34,812 bases of DNA, from positions 1 to 34,812 of the forward strand of contig NZ_KB894160.1 of assembly GCF_000374365.1 (NCBI RefSeq), written 5' to 3'. Source of the DNA: Bacteroides gallinarum DSM 18171 = JCM 13658. GTDB lineage: Bacteria; Bacteroidota; Bacteroidia; Bacteroidales; Bacteroidaceae. Both the position numbers and the translations under genes were made by a program. Shown in pieces: positions 10,201 through 17,001 of this stretch. The notes beneath the pieces were generated by a model. It did no database searches. It saw nothing but the letters and a program-made list of their open reading frames with translations, and was not told the origin of the DNA. Position 1 is the first letter of the stretch. The number at the start of each line of letters is the position of its first letter.

Positions 10201-10433
10201 AGGAAAAGGCTGGGACTATTTGGTGTTCTCCCTGGAATTTGGATATCTCATCATATTTGAAAGAGGGGAGGAATGAGTTAAGACTGGAAGTTACAAATTC
10301 ATGGAATAATCGAGCAATAGGAGATTTAAAGTTGAAACAGGATAGAATAATATGGAAACCGGAATTATTTGTTTCAAAGAATTCTTTGTTACAAAATGCT
10401 GGTTTGCAAGGAAATGTTATGCTAATATTTTAA
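7245..10433 (+). CDS. GH106-type glycoside hydrolase (alpha-L-rhamnosidase family)
   Basis: A 1062-residue secreted enzyme with an N-terminal signal peptide (MRTMRLFWGFLLIASMSYAS). The N-terminal barrel shows the GH106 pattern IWWFHGKF...GMTKDLESFKRIGIGGIVYYD (residues 47-80). The active-site region has DSHEAGAQNW (458-467, Glu461), followed by FKRLRGYDLLPYLP, then QGEFW (561-565) and SAEAFT (591-596, Glu593). From family knowledge these acidic motifs surround the calcium and catalytic site of GH106 alpha-L-rhamnosidases, and they look intact. The C-terminus ends in a GH2-like beta-sandwich (YINKEKAGTIWCSPWNLDIS, then LRLEVTNSWNNR). Being the only enzyme of the locus, it suggests a rhamnose-containing glycan as target. 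Exact specificity is not established. Confidence 0.85.
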   Translation: MRTMRLFWGFLLIASMSYASSRQLPGGTLRSTLYGFLNPQDSTRTKIWWFHGKFPSTRDGMTKDLESFKRIGIGGIVYYDQVHGDQLPNTELSMSKEWWDNIYYVAKETKRLGLDFEFHVSNGFVAGGPWIRPCDAMKRLESIETVIAGGVPLTLKLKTPNNKYNFYRDIKVIAIPTRDVPNVCMKLSANISQVNPECLFKGQELYSIPAVKDVPIYINIDYTGLTSLRSISYLIGPSGKATTSATNVPGEPQETFAGTGYKKLPPIGELQWSEDGEVYHKICDLKPLYRAHESYKKKTVSFLPVKARFYRIKLYGWNGSEEGKPLRFGGIVLSSDPMINEYEYKAGYISEYIEKTMETPAYSDCEIVTSDKVLDITRCVGTDGILRWNAPKGNWRILRLCMVPTGGRVKHGRPDMMGLECDKMSSRAATLQFNAYFKQVLDSLDYYGINNLKGMAMDSHEAGAQNWTDDFLLEFKRLRGYDLLPYLPVMAGYVIDDTKTSESVLYDVRLTIADLIAERYYGTFDKLCRDRNIIFTAQATGNAQCIVAIPLVAKSKVQKPQGEFWVMQPNGNYDIKEASSSAHLYGKQIASAEAFTDGDLTTMPDDLKNIADGAYAFGINEFVVCASAHQPDERYAGYPGGRFYATYSRNNSWWEKSRDFWDYQSRVSYVMRQGRPVADLCVYLGNNAPVRILTHRLPKIPAGYDYDAFSEDALLFRMESKGGKIVLPTGQSYSMMILPRSGEISLRALRKIAELVKQGTYVYGNRPTGSPCKEDIGKYEEYETLVRALWDSAVYGKGKVFSGMTLEEALQKACVIPDVRGTKLYFAHRETNDCDIYFLNNHTDSIISGLYTFKTKYKYAQLWDAVSGRRYCLPADKGQVTLHLSPRESCIVVFSDNKELLDDKPLLCRHHVIDGKWTIDFDSRYHGVGRVECLKLEYWNKSEDLKVRYYSGTAIYETSFEWNNTQSTVYLQLPSNNCVTEVYINKEKAGTIWCSPWNLDISSYLKEGRNELRLEVTNSWNNRAIGDLKLKQDRIIWKPELFVSKNSLLQNAGLQGNVMLIF

Positions 10434-10455
10434 TTCTCAATAGACTTCTCTTGGT

Positions 10456-10533
10456 GAAAACCTTGGAATTCAATATCAAAGAAAAATATTTCTTAATCTT
10501 TTCTTGATATTGAGATTCTGAGGTTTTCTTTTT
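10456..10533 (+). terminator. Long imperfect hairpin with T-run closing the Sus-like locus
   Basis: GAAAACCT (10456-10463) pairs with AGGTTTTC (10521-10528). Inside it, GAATTCAATATC and CAAAGAAAA pair with TTTTCTTG and GATATTGAGATTC with small bulges. The stem is followed by TTTTT (10529-10533). It begins 23 nt after the hydrolase stop codon, as expected for a rho-independent terminator. Confidence 0.65.
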
Positions 10534-10678
10534 GGTTGAATGAATGGCTATATTTTCATTCTTGTTGTGTAAAACATGTGTACTGATATAAAAAATAAAG
10601 AACATATACAGATATCAGCTTACTTATGATATAATTGGAGGTTATATTTAAACTGCCGATTAGAAGAAATATATATAA

Positions 10679-10724
10679 TGAATGCAGATAAAGGTTAATA
10701 TCTCATAACCTTTATCTGCATTCA
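10679..10724 (-). terminator. Perfect 18-bp inverted repeat, likely terminator of the leftward operon
   Basis: Arms TGAATGCAGATAAAGGTT (10679-10696) and its exact complement (10707-10724) flank a 10-nt loop. Read on the minus strand, the stem is followed by an A/T-rich tail (TTATATATATTTCTTCT) but no pure T-run. It lies about 125 nt beyond the stop of the leftward gene at 10850. The 10434-10849 interval holds this, the + strand terminator and no gene. Confidence 0.5.
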
Positions 10725-10849
10725 CTAATGAGGTTCAACAATACCAGAAAAATACGGGTTTTAGGTCTACAATTTGAGATTACATCATTATAGTATTATG
10801 TCCGTTGAATCTTATAACCTTTTTCCGGTATTAGCATATCTGCAAAGCA

Positions 10850-11362
10850 TTACAAGTCCGCACTGTATTTTATCAGCGCATACCCTCCTGCTACCTGCAT
10901 CGCCATTCCCGGCAAGCCGATACGGAAGTCTTGTACAGCCTGGAAGAAGCTGCCTGCCATGACCCATTCGCCCAATGTGCCTGCTATCTGGTAGAATAGC
11001 ACTACCGCCAGTAAGATAGGCAGGGAGACACGATTGAAACGGTGTGCCGCCCAGCCGGCTGCTGCTGCCAGCAATACGGATTTCAGTAAGATAGCGGGAA
11101 GCACTGCCGGAAGCGGCATTCCGAATAACAGCGAGTTGGCTACCGGGGAGAGTAACGCAGTCAGCAGTCCTACTTTCCAGCCGAATTTGTATGCACCGAT
11201 TAAGGTAAAGAAGTAAATGGGTAACCAGGTTATACCCCCTTGCGGTATAAGGTGGAAAAGCTGGGGCAGTGCTATGTTGCCTGCGATGAACAATGCGGCT
11301 ATCCGGTAAGTTTTGGCATTGCTGTAATCCAGCGAATAAAGTTTAACGGTTTTTGTTTCCAT
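10850..11362 (-). CDS. Small integral membrane protein resembling an ECF-transporter S component
   Basis: A 170-residue, strongly hydrophobic protein with about five to six predicted membrane helices (around 20-40, 47-60, 65-85, 88-110, 113-132 and 145-165). Segments such as GGITWLPIYFFTLIGAYKFGW and GLLTALLSPVANSLLFG, plus size and topology, resemble substrate-binding S components of energy-coupling-factor transporters, which bind vitamins or metals and share a common AAT module encoded elsewhere. I do not recognise a ligand signature. It is the last gene of the leftward operon, 97 nt after the TonB receptor. The pairing would give outer-membrane plus inner-membrane uptake of the same compound. 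A -7-like box in the gap may also give it its own promoter. Alternative: another small vitamin or precursor permease family. Confidence 0.6.
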   Translation of the reverse strand: METKTVKLYSLDYSNAKTYRIAALFIAGNIALPQLFHLIPQGGITWLPIYFFTLIGAYKFGWKVGLLTALLSPVANSLLFGMPLPAVLPAILLKSVLLAAAAGWAAHRFNRVSLPILLAVVLFYQIAGTLGEWVMAGSFFQAVQDFRIGLPGMAMQVAGGYALIKYSADL

Positions 11363-11398
11363 GTTCTTATCGTTTAAAGAATAATCGTTTTCAGTTGC

Positions 11399-11407
11399 AC
11401 AAAGTTA
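11399..11407 (-). promoter_or_regulatory. Possible -7 box for the S-component-like gene
   Basis: On the minus strand TAACTTTGT (11407-11399) matches TAnnTTTG and sits 37 nt before the start codon at 11362. No convincing -33 element at normal spacing was found (a TTTG lies too close). It may be an internal promoter in the operon. Confidence 0.3.
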
Positions 11408-11459
11408 TAATTATTATTTCAAACTGCTACGCTCTTGGCGGCAGTAATGTCCGAATTCA

Positions 11460-13352
11460 TTAGAAGTCGATATTCACGCCGCCCATAAAAGTCGCTTTGG
11501 GCATCGGGAAGCCGGCATTTATTTCATAACGCTGCGCCAGCAGGTTCTCGCCCTTCACAAAAATATCGGCAAAGCGGCATAAACGGTAGTTGGCGCGGAG
11601 ATTCCAGAGAACGAAACTCTCCCGCTTCTCCTGCCCCTTGCTTACATCGGTATATAAATCTTTTATATATTGCAGGCCGGTAGATAGCCTCCAGCGCCCT
11701 TGCGTAAAATCCGCACCGGCATAAAGCTTGTGTCCGGGAGCGGCAACCACCGGATTCTCCATATGCAGCCAACTGTAATTGGCGTTTACCTGCCAGCGGG
11801 GAGTGATGCGGTAGCCGATATTGGCTTCGACGCCCCAGTTCTCGATTTCGCCGGTGTTTACATTCTTGGGCTTGCCGTCGGTGGGAACAGTCATTATCAT
11901 ATTGTCTCCGTCGATATAATAGAGGTTCATGCCGTAAGACAGCGCACCGTCCAATATGCGCTGGGAGAAAGACAGCTCGTAGTTCATCAGGCTTTCCGGC
12001 CTTAAGTCCGGGTTCTGCGGCGGGAACATATACATTTCACGAATGGTAGGGTTGCGGAAACCCTTGCTCACCATTGCCTTCATCTCCACCTGTTCGGGCA
12101 AGTGAAAAGAAAGCCCGCCCTGCGGTATCCACTCTGTACCCACGTGCGAGTGGTGGTCTACGCGGATACCGGCATCCAGGGACAACCAGTCGCCGAGGTC
12201 TTGGCGGAAATCGACGTAGCCGGCAAACTCATCCATTTGCTTGTCGACGCCCGGAACACGCTCGCCGGTGGCAACCACCCGGTTCCACGATTCGCCGCCG
12301 AAGTGCTGGTAGTCGAAACCTACGGTCAGGCGGTTACCCGTGAAAAGCGTTGCACTCTGATACCAGGATACGCCCAGCATCCGGTCTTTGGAGTTGAAGT
12401 GAGACTCCTGCGGCGTTTCGCCGGGATGATAGCCGTCATTGATTTTGTGACGTCCCCAGTTGTAGAAAAAACTCAGTGCGCCGGAACTTCTCTCGTAATG
12501 GTTCTCGAGAGCGAATGAAGCCATGCCGCGTGTGATGCGGGAGTCGTTGTCTATATACGGATTGTCGGTTTCGCCCGGATTGGAAGCCTTGAACTGGGTG
12601 ATATTTACATCGCCCCACAGCTTCCAGGCATTGTTGAGGTCATAGTTCAACTTGGCATATCCGCCGTACTGTTCGAACTCCATATTGTCGCGGTGTCCGT
12701 CGGTACGGTTGTAAGACCCGGTGACGACACTGCTGAAACGTCCCTTCCTGATGCGGTTGGAAACTTCCGTCTGCAATGTGTTGTACGAGCCGTAACCAAT
12801 CTGTGCATTCGTTTTTACCCCGTCCTCCTGCATCTTGCGGGTTACTATGTTGATAACGCCTCCCATGGCGTTGGAACCGTATAGTACGGAGGCGGGACCA
12901 CGAAGCACTTCCACCCGGTCGGCCAGCATGGTCTGGTAGGCATCGGCAATGGGATGCCCCATTAGCCCCATATATTGGGGATGTCCGTCAATCAGTACCA
13001 ACAGGCCTGCCGTGGGGCTGCCGCCGATACCGCGCAGGCTCATTCCGCCCGCCGCTCCGGTGGACACGCCATAACCCATGATACCGCGGCTGGTGGTAAA
13101 CAGTCCGGGCACTTGCTCTGTCAGCACCGGCAGCACTGAAGGCTGTAAACTCTGCTCCAGCACCTTGCGGCCTACTACGGAGATAGTCATCGGCAGATGC
13201 CGTATGTCCGTTTCGTTTCTTGTTCCCGTCACTACCACTTCGTCGATAGTCAGGCTTCTGGCAATGCGGGCGCTGTCTTTGGCCGTCTGTGCCAGTCCCG
13301 TTGCAGCCCAGATACCCGCTATCGAAAAGAGAAATATCGTTTTCTTCTTCAT
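11460..13352 (-). CDS. TonB-dependent outer-membrane receptor (FepA/BtuB/CirA-like, non-SusC)
   Basis: A 630-residue ligand-gated outer-membrane channel. I chose the start at 13352 (MKKKTIFLFS) because a clear signal peptide follows (cleavage near GLAQ) and it leaves a 5-nt gap to the upstream gene. A longer in-frame extension to 13469 would overlap the neighbour and lacks a signal. The TonB box is SLTIDEVVVTGTR (33-45). The plug follows, with MSLRGIGGSP, LVLIDGHP and DRVEVLRGPASVLYGSNAMGGVINIV. The barrel has an FRAP/NPDL-like box (GFRNPTIREMY, then NPDLRPES) and ends in GGVNIDF. There is no carboxypeptidase-D or STN domain, so it belongs to the siderophore/cobalamin/heme-type receptors and not to SusC. 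No histidine lies between the two boxes, which argues weakly against heme. Ligand unknown. Confidence 0.9.
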   Translation of the reverse strand: MKKKTIFLFSIAGIWAATGLAQTAKDSARIARSLTIDEVVVTGTRNETDIRHLPMTISVVGRKVLEQSLQPSVLPVLTEQVPGLFTTSRGIMGYGVSTGAAGGMSLRGIGGSPTAGLLVLIDGHPQYMGLMGHPIADAYQTMLADRVEVLRGPASVLYGSNAMGGVINIVTRKMQEDGVKTNAQIGYGSYNTLQTEVSNRIRKGRFSSVVTGSYNRTDGHRDNMEFEQYGGYAKLNYDLNNAWKLWGDVNITQFKASNPGETDNPYIDNDSRITRGMASFALENHYERSSGALSFFYNWGRHKINDGYHPGETPQESHFNSKDRMLGVSWYQSATLFTGNRLTVGFDYQHFGGESWNRVVATGERVPGVDKQMDEFAGYVDFRQDLGDWLSLDAGIRVDHHSHVGTEWIPQGGLSFHLPEQVEMKAMVSKGFRNPTIREMYMFPPQNPDLRPESLMNYELSFSQRILDGALSYGMNLYYIDGDNMIMTVPTDGKPKNVNTGEIENWGVEANIGYRITPRWQVNANYSWLHMENPVVAAPGHKLYAGADFTQGRWRLSTGLQYIKDLYTDVSKGQEKRESFVLWNLRANYRLCRFADIFVKGENLLAQRYEINAGFPMPKATFMGGVNIDF

Positions 13353-13357
13353 AATTA

Positions 13358-14761
13358 TTATAGTCTGTCTTGTTTTAAATCTTCCACGAAGCGGTCTATC
13401 TCCTGCAACTTTTTGGGGATGTCGATACCCTGCGGACAGTGAGGATTGCATTGGTTGCATCCGGTACAATGGTTTGCCTGGCGGAGCTTCGGCACACTGC
13501 GGTCATAACCGATAAGGAAGGCACGGCGCGCTTCGCGGTAGTTCTCGTCCTGGCTGCTTTTGGGTACATTGCCCTCGTTGATACACCGGTTGTAATGCAG
13601 CAGAATGGCGGGGATGTCCAACCCGTAAGGACAAGGCATGCAATACTTACAGTCGTTACACGGTACGGTGGGATAGGTAAGCATCCGTTGTGCCGTGTCC
13701 TCCAACAACGCCATTTCTTCCTCCGTACAAGGGTCGAGGGGAGAGAAGGTGCGGAGATTGTCCTGCAGATGCTCCATATACGTCATGCCGCTCAGCACGG
13801 TCAGTACATCGGGGAAAGTGCCGGCAAAGCGGAATGCCCAGGAAGCTACGCTGTTCTGGGGGCGGCGCTGTTTCAGGCGTGCCATTAAGTGGTCGTTCAG
13901 TTTGGAGAGACGTCCGCCCAGCAACGGTTCCATGATAATGGCGGGTATGCCCCGCTTTACGAGTTCACCGTACAGGTATTCGGCATTCGTATTGCGGGTG
14001 TTCACCTCTTTGGCATGCTTCCAGTCCACATAATTCAACTGGATTTGCACGAAGTCCCATTTCAGTTCGTCGTGCCGTGAGAGCAGGTAATCGAAAACCT
14101 CGATATCTCCATGATAAGAGAAGCCCAGGTTGCGGATGCGTCCCGCTTCGCGTTCTTTCAGGAGGAAATCGAGCATACCGTTATCCAGGTAGCGGCTGTG
14201 CAGAGCCTCCATACCACCCATACCGATGCCGTGCAGCAGCAGATAGTCTATATAGTCCACCTGTAATTCGCGGAAAGAACGGCGATACATGGCGAGCGAC
14301 TCTTCGCGGCTATGAGTGCTGGGGCTGAAGTTGGAGAGTTTGGTGGCAAGGAAGAACTTGTCGCGCGGGTGGCGCTTCAGGGCGATGCCCGTGGCACGTT
14401 CGGACATACCCTGCACATATGCCGGGGAGGTGTCGAAGTAATTCACCCCGTGGGCAATGGCGTAGTCTATCAGTTCGTTGACGGCCTCCTGGTCTATCTC
14501 GTCCCCCTTTCCGTCGGCGCGTTTCCGGGTAGGCCAGCGCATGCAGCCGTAACCCAGCAGCGATACGCGGTCGCCCGTGGTGGGGTTGGTGCGGTAAACC
14601 ATTTTATCGGTAGGAATCTCGCCCAATGCCGCCGATTCGCTGTCTGAGCCGTTGCCTTTGCCGGAACAGCCGTACAGTGCGGTTGCCGATGCGAGGGTTC
14701 CTGCGCCGGCGAGCTTGAAGAAGTCCCGGCGGTTTATCTTATCGTTATTGTTCTTTTTCAT
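13358..14761 (-). CDS. Tat-exported lipoprotein aldo/keto reductase with C-terminal 4Fe-4S motifs
   Basis: A 467-residue oxidoreductase; the start at 14761 is set by its export signal. A twin-arginine motif NRRDFFKLAG (Arg11-Arg12) is followed by a short hydrophobic stretch and a lipobox-like ALYGC (Cys32). It is therefore probably folded in the cytoplasm, exported by Tat and anchored by lipid. The aldo/keto reductase barrel spans about 55-340 with an apparently complete tetrad: Asp110 and Tyr115 (NYFDTSPAY), Lys141 (LATKL) and His177 (LLLHG). The C-terminus has CNDCKYCMPCPYG (Cys368/371/374/377) and CTGCNQCNPHCPQG (Cys432/435/438/442), both ferredoxin-like. It lies 5 nt before the TonB receptor and 41 nt after the NapGH-like gene. 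An AKR outside the cytoplasm would lack NAD(P)H, so electrons may come through its Fe-S clusters. Confidence 0.85.
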   Translation of the reverse strand: MKKNNNDKINRRDFFKLAGAGTLASATALYGCSGKGNGSDSESAALGEIPTDKMVYRTNPTTGDRVSLLGYGCMRWPTRKRADGKGDEIDQEAVNELIDYAIAHGVNYFDTSPAYVQGMSERATGIALKRHPRDKFFLATKLSNFSPSTHSREESLAMYRRSFRELQVDYIDYLLLHGIGMGGMEALHSRYLDNGMLDFLLKEREAGRIRNLGFSYHGDIEVFDYLLSRHDELKWDFVQIQLNYVDWKHAKEVNTRNTNAEYLYGELVKRGIPAIIMEPLLGGRLSKLNDHLMARLKQRRPQNSVASWAFRFAGTFPDVLTVLSGMTYMEHLQDNLRTFSPLDPCTEEEMALLEDTAQRMLTYPTVPCNDCKYCMPCPYGLDIPAILLHYNRCINEGNVPKSSQDENYREARRAFLIGYDRSVPKLRQANHCTGCNQCNPHCPQGIDIPKKLQEIDRFVEDLKQDRL

Positions 14762-14802
14762 TATAGTTGCGGTTTTATTATGTTGAGAAACGAAGGCTGG
14801 TA

Positions 14803-16311
14803 CTACACCGTGCGGTGCATGATATGCCCTTCCACATAGATAGCGCTGAACGGGCGCGACGGGCAGAGATTTTCGCATGCGCCGCAGCCGATGCACCGTT
14901 CGGTATTGACGACGGGTATCTTCCTGGAGTCCGGGTTGTCCGGGTCCGATGCCACCATTTGTATTGCGCTGACCGGGCAGTGGCGGGCACAGTTGCCGCA
15001 CTCCATATCGTCGGTGATACAGATACAATTCTCCTTTATCCATACGGCATGGCCTATCTGGATAGCCGATTTGTCCGCTTTGGTGATAGGGTGGATAGCA
15101 CCTGCCGGGCACACTTCCGAGCACTTGGTGCACTCGGGGCGGCAATACCCGCGTTCGTAGGACATTTCCGGTTGCATCAGCTTCATCAGGTCGGAAGAAG
15201 GGTGCAGCACCTGGTTGGGGCATACCGATACGCAGAGCTGGCAAGCCGTGCAATGCAGTGCGAAGTTACGGGCGCTCAACGCTCCCGGCGGAACAATGGC
15301 GGTGGCACGGGCGGGTATTTTCTTGTCTTCGATTACCGCCAGCCCGCCGTCTACCTTCTTCTCTTGCGCCTTTAGCGCGGTGGTCGTTGCCAGTACGGCC
15401 GTCGCAGAGAGGAAGGCGCGCCGGGTATCGTCTATCCGTCCGGAAGCAACCGCTGCCCCGCCTGCCGGTGCTTTTACCGTATTCGCTTTGCGGCGGCGGG
15501 TGTAAGTGATAGCTCCCCGCTTGCACTTATCGAGGCAGTCCATACATGCCACACAACGGCTGTAGTCTATTTCGTGCGCTTTGGAGTCGATGCACGATGC
15601 TTTGCAGTTGCGGGCGCAAAGTCCGCAGCCGTTGCACTTCGAGGTATCAATAACCGGTTTGAATAGGGAATACCTGGACAAAAAACCGAGCACCGTACCT
15701 ACCGGGCAAATCGTGTTGCAGTACGTACGTCCGCCTCTCCATGCCAATACGATGAGTACGATGAAAGTAACCGCCGCGATGATAAAGGTAGAGAGGCTTT
15801 TCAGCCATACATCCGTTTCGTAGAACGCATAGCTGTCCGCCCGTTCCGCCAAGTGCGCCAGCAGGTTGTTGCCCCATTGGTAGACTGGGGCGAAAAGGTT
15901 GGAGGCGATGCGCCCGTAAGAGCTGTACGGCTCGAGCAGCGAGGCAACCGCATGAAAGCGTACGCCGGCTATGAGGGCGACGGCGAACAATGCCAGCATT
16001 CCGTAACGCAGCCATTTCCGTGCGGGCGAATAGCGGAAACGGTTCTTCTTCCGTTTGCCTGCAAACCGGGAAACGATATCCTGGAATACGCCGAGCGGAC
16101 AGATAACGGAGCAGTAAATACGTCCGCACAGCAAGGTCAGTACGACGAGCAGCAATACTATGCCCGCGTTCAGCGCAAGTACTGCGGGCACGAACTGTAT
16201 CTTGGCCAGCCAGCCGAACCACACATGCAGTGTTCCGGTGAAGTCGAGGAACAAAAGGGTGATGATTGCAAAAAAGATGATTGCAAGAGTCAGTCTGATA
16301 ATACGTAACAT
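14803..16311 (-). CDS. NapH/NapG-like membrane polyferredoxin fusion
   Basis: A 502-residue electron-transfer protein. The N-terminal half is a NapH/RdxA-type membrane module with helices at about 3-25, 41-62, 103-122 and 173-193 and the paired cysteine motifs CGRIYCSVICP (62-72) and CNTICPVG (198-205). Two 4Fe-4S motifs follow (CNGCGLCARNC 226-236, CVACMDCLDKC 253-263). A twin-arginine-like segment DDTRRAFLSATAVLATTTAL (295-314) then precedes a NapG-like C-terminal domain with about four more cluster motifs: CTACQLCVSVCP, CTKCSEVCP, CGNCARHCP and CIGCGACENLCP. By analogy it may move electrons from quinol to an exported acceptor, plausibly the AKR lipoprotein next to it. The fused architecture and the internal Tat-like motif are notable. 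Family is clear; electron donor and acceptor are inferred. Confidence 0.85.
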   Translation of the reverse strand: MLRIIRLTLAIIFFAIITLLFLDFTGTLHVWFGWLAKIQFVPAVLALNAGIVLLLVVLTLLCGRIYCSVICPLGVFQDIVSRFAGKRKKNRFRYSPARKWLRYGMLALFAVALIAGVRFHAVASLLEPYSSYGRIASNLFAPVYQWGNNLLAHLAERADSYAFYETDVWLKSLSTFIIAAVTFIVLIVLAWRGGRTYCNTICPVGTVLGFLSRYSLFKPVIDTSKCNGCGLCARNCKASCIDSKAHEIDYSRCVACMDCLDKCKRGAITYTRRRKANTVKAPAGGAAVASGRIDDTRRAFLSATAVLATTTALKAQEKKVDGGLAVIEDKKIPARATAIVPPGALSARNFALHCTACQLCVSVCPNQVLHPSSDLMKLMQPEMSYERGYCRPECTKCSEVCPAGAIHPITKADKSAIQIGHAVWIKENCICITDDMECGNCARHCPVSAIQMVASDPDNPDSRKIPVVNTERCIGCGACENLCPSRPFSAIYVEGHIMHRTV

Positions 16312-16324
16312 ATTTTATTGTGGT

Positions 16325-16876
16325 TTATGTTTTGCTTAAGATACCTTTACCCATTTCGTAAGCCTCGTTCATGGAAGGCATACCGTTGATTTCTCCTACA
16401 TGCCAGGCGCCTACGCCGTAAACTGTTCCGCACTCCTTCGCACCTTCCAGGCAGTCGAGGAAACCGCGGAAGCCGTCGATAGTGCGTTCCATTAAGGGTA
16501 CGCTGTTCTCGGCAGCGGCGATGATGAAGTAAAATTCTTTATCCTTTATTTCCAGGTAACGGGCACAGCAGCGGTCGATTAGAGCCTTCATCTGTGCGCT
16601 CATGGTATAGAAGTAAACGGGAGTGCCCATGACGATTACGTCGGCAGCAATCATTTTCGCTACGATTTCGGTGGCATCGTCCTTTTGGGGGCACGGCTTG
16701 CCGTACATGCTGCACACGCTGCAACCGGTGCAGTAAGCGATGTGCTTGTCTTTCAGGAATATTTTCTCCACCCGGTTTCCGCTTTCCTGTGCGCCACGCA
16801 TGAATTCGTTGCACAATGTGTCCGAATTGCCGTTGCGCCGGGGGCTGGAGGAGAGAATCAGTACATTTTTAGTCAT
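16325..16876 (-). CDS. Iron-sulfur-flavoprotein-like NAD(P)H-dependent FMN reductase / flavodoxin-fold protein
   Basis: A 183-residue cytoplasmic flavodoxin-fold protein. The N-terminal VLILSSSPRRNGNSDTLC (5-22) is the FMN phosphate-binding loop of the NADPH-dependent FMN reductase / iron-sulfur flavoprotein family. A cysteine cluster CTGCSVCSMYGKPCPQKDD (49-67) is compact, as in iron-sulfur flavoproteins. VIVMGTPVYFYTMSAQMKAL gives the second flavin-contact segment. It is the first gene of the leftward operon, 13 nt before the NapGH-like gene, so it is a likely soluble electron carrier or reductase for that system. Many members of this family lack a known physiological substrate. Confidence 0.85.
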   Translation of the reverse strand: MTKNVLILSSSPRRNGNSDTLCNEFMRGAQESGNRVEKIFLKDKHIAYCTGCSVCSMYGKPCPQKDDATEIVAKMIAADVIVMGTPVYFYTMSAQMKALIDRCCARYLEIKDKEFYFIIAAAENSVPLMERTIDGFRGFLDCLEGAKECGTVYGVGAWHVGEINGMPSMNEAYEMGKGILSKT

Positions 16877-16941
16877 AATCCGTTTTTTTAGTTATTCTTG
16901 TCTGTTGAGACGTATGTGATTGATTATTACTTTCGTCCGTT

Positions 16942-16950
16942 GCAAAAATA
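16942..16950 (-). promoter_or_regulatory. Predicted -7 box of the redox/uptake operon
   Basis: On the minus strand TATTTTTGC (16950-16942), continued as AA, matches TAnnTTTGY and sits 66 nt before the ATG at 16876, in the gap after the ABC-F gene. No clear -33 TTG was found at 17-23 bp. This is the best candidate for the start of the 16876-10850 transcript. Confidence 0.4.
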
Positions 16951-17001
16951 CGGAGTTTACAGTTAGTTTCTGTATATGGATTACAGTTGTTTTTACCATT
17001 T

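Noticed and set aside
10733..10832. Interleaved inverted repeats (TTCAAC/GTTGAA and AATACCAG/CCGGTATT) as a riboswitch or pseudoknot
   Set aside because: Arms are short, lie downstream of the genes on both sides and match no riboswitch consensus that I recognise; probably chance in AT-rich DNA.
11460..13352. Heme receptor assignment for the TonB receptor
   Set aside because: FRAP/NPDL-like boxes occur in many receptor types, the segment between them lacks the expected histidine, and no heme-handling gene is nearby.
13353..13469. N-terminal extension of the TonB receptor
   Set aside because: It overlaps the upstream reductase, and the start at 13352 has a proper signal peptide.
14762..15253. 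N-terminal extension of the aldo/keto reductase
   Set aside because: The extension overlaps the NapGH-like gene in another frame, while the internal start at 14761 gives a complete Tat and lipobox signal.
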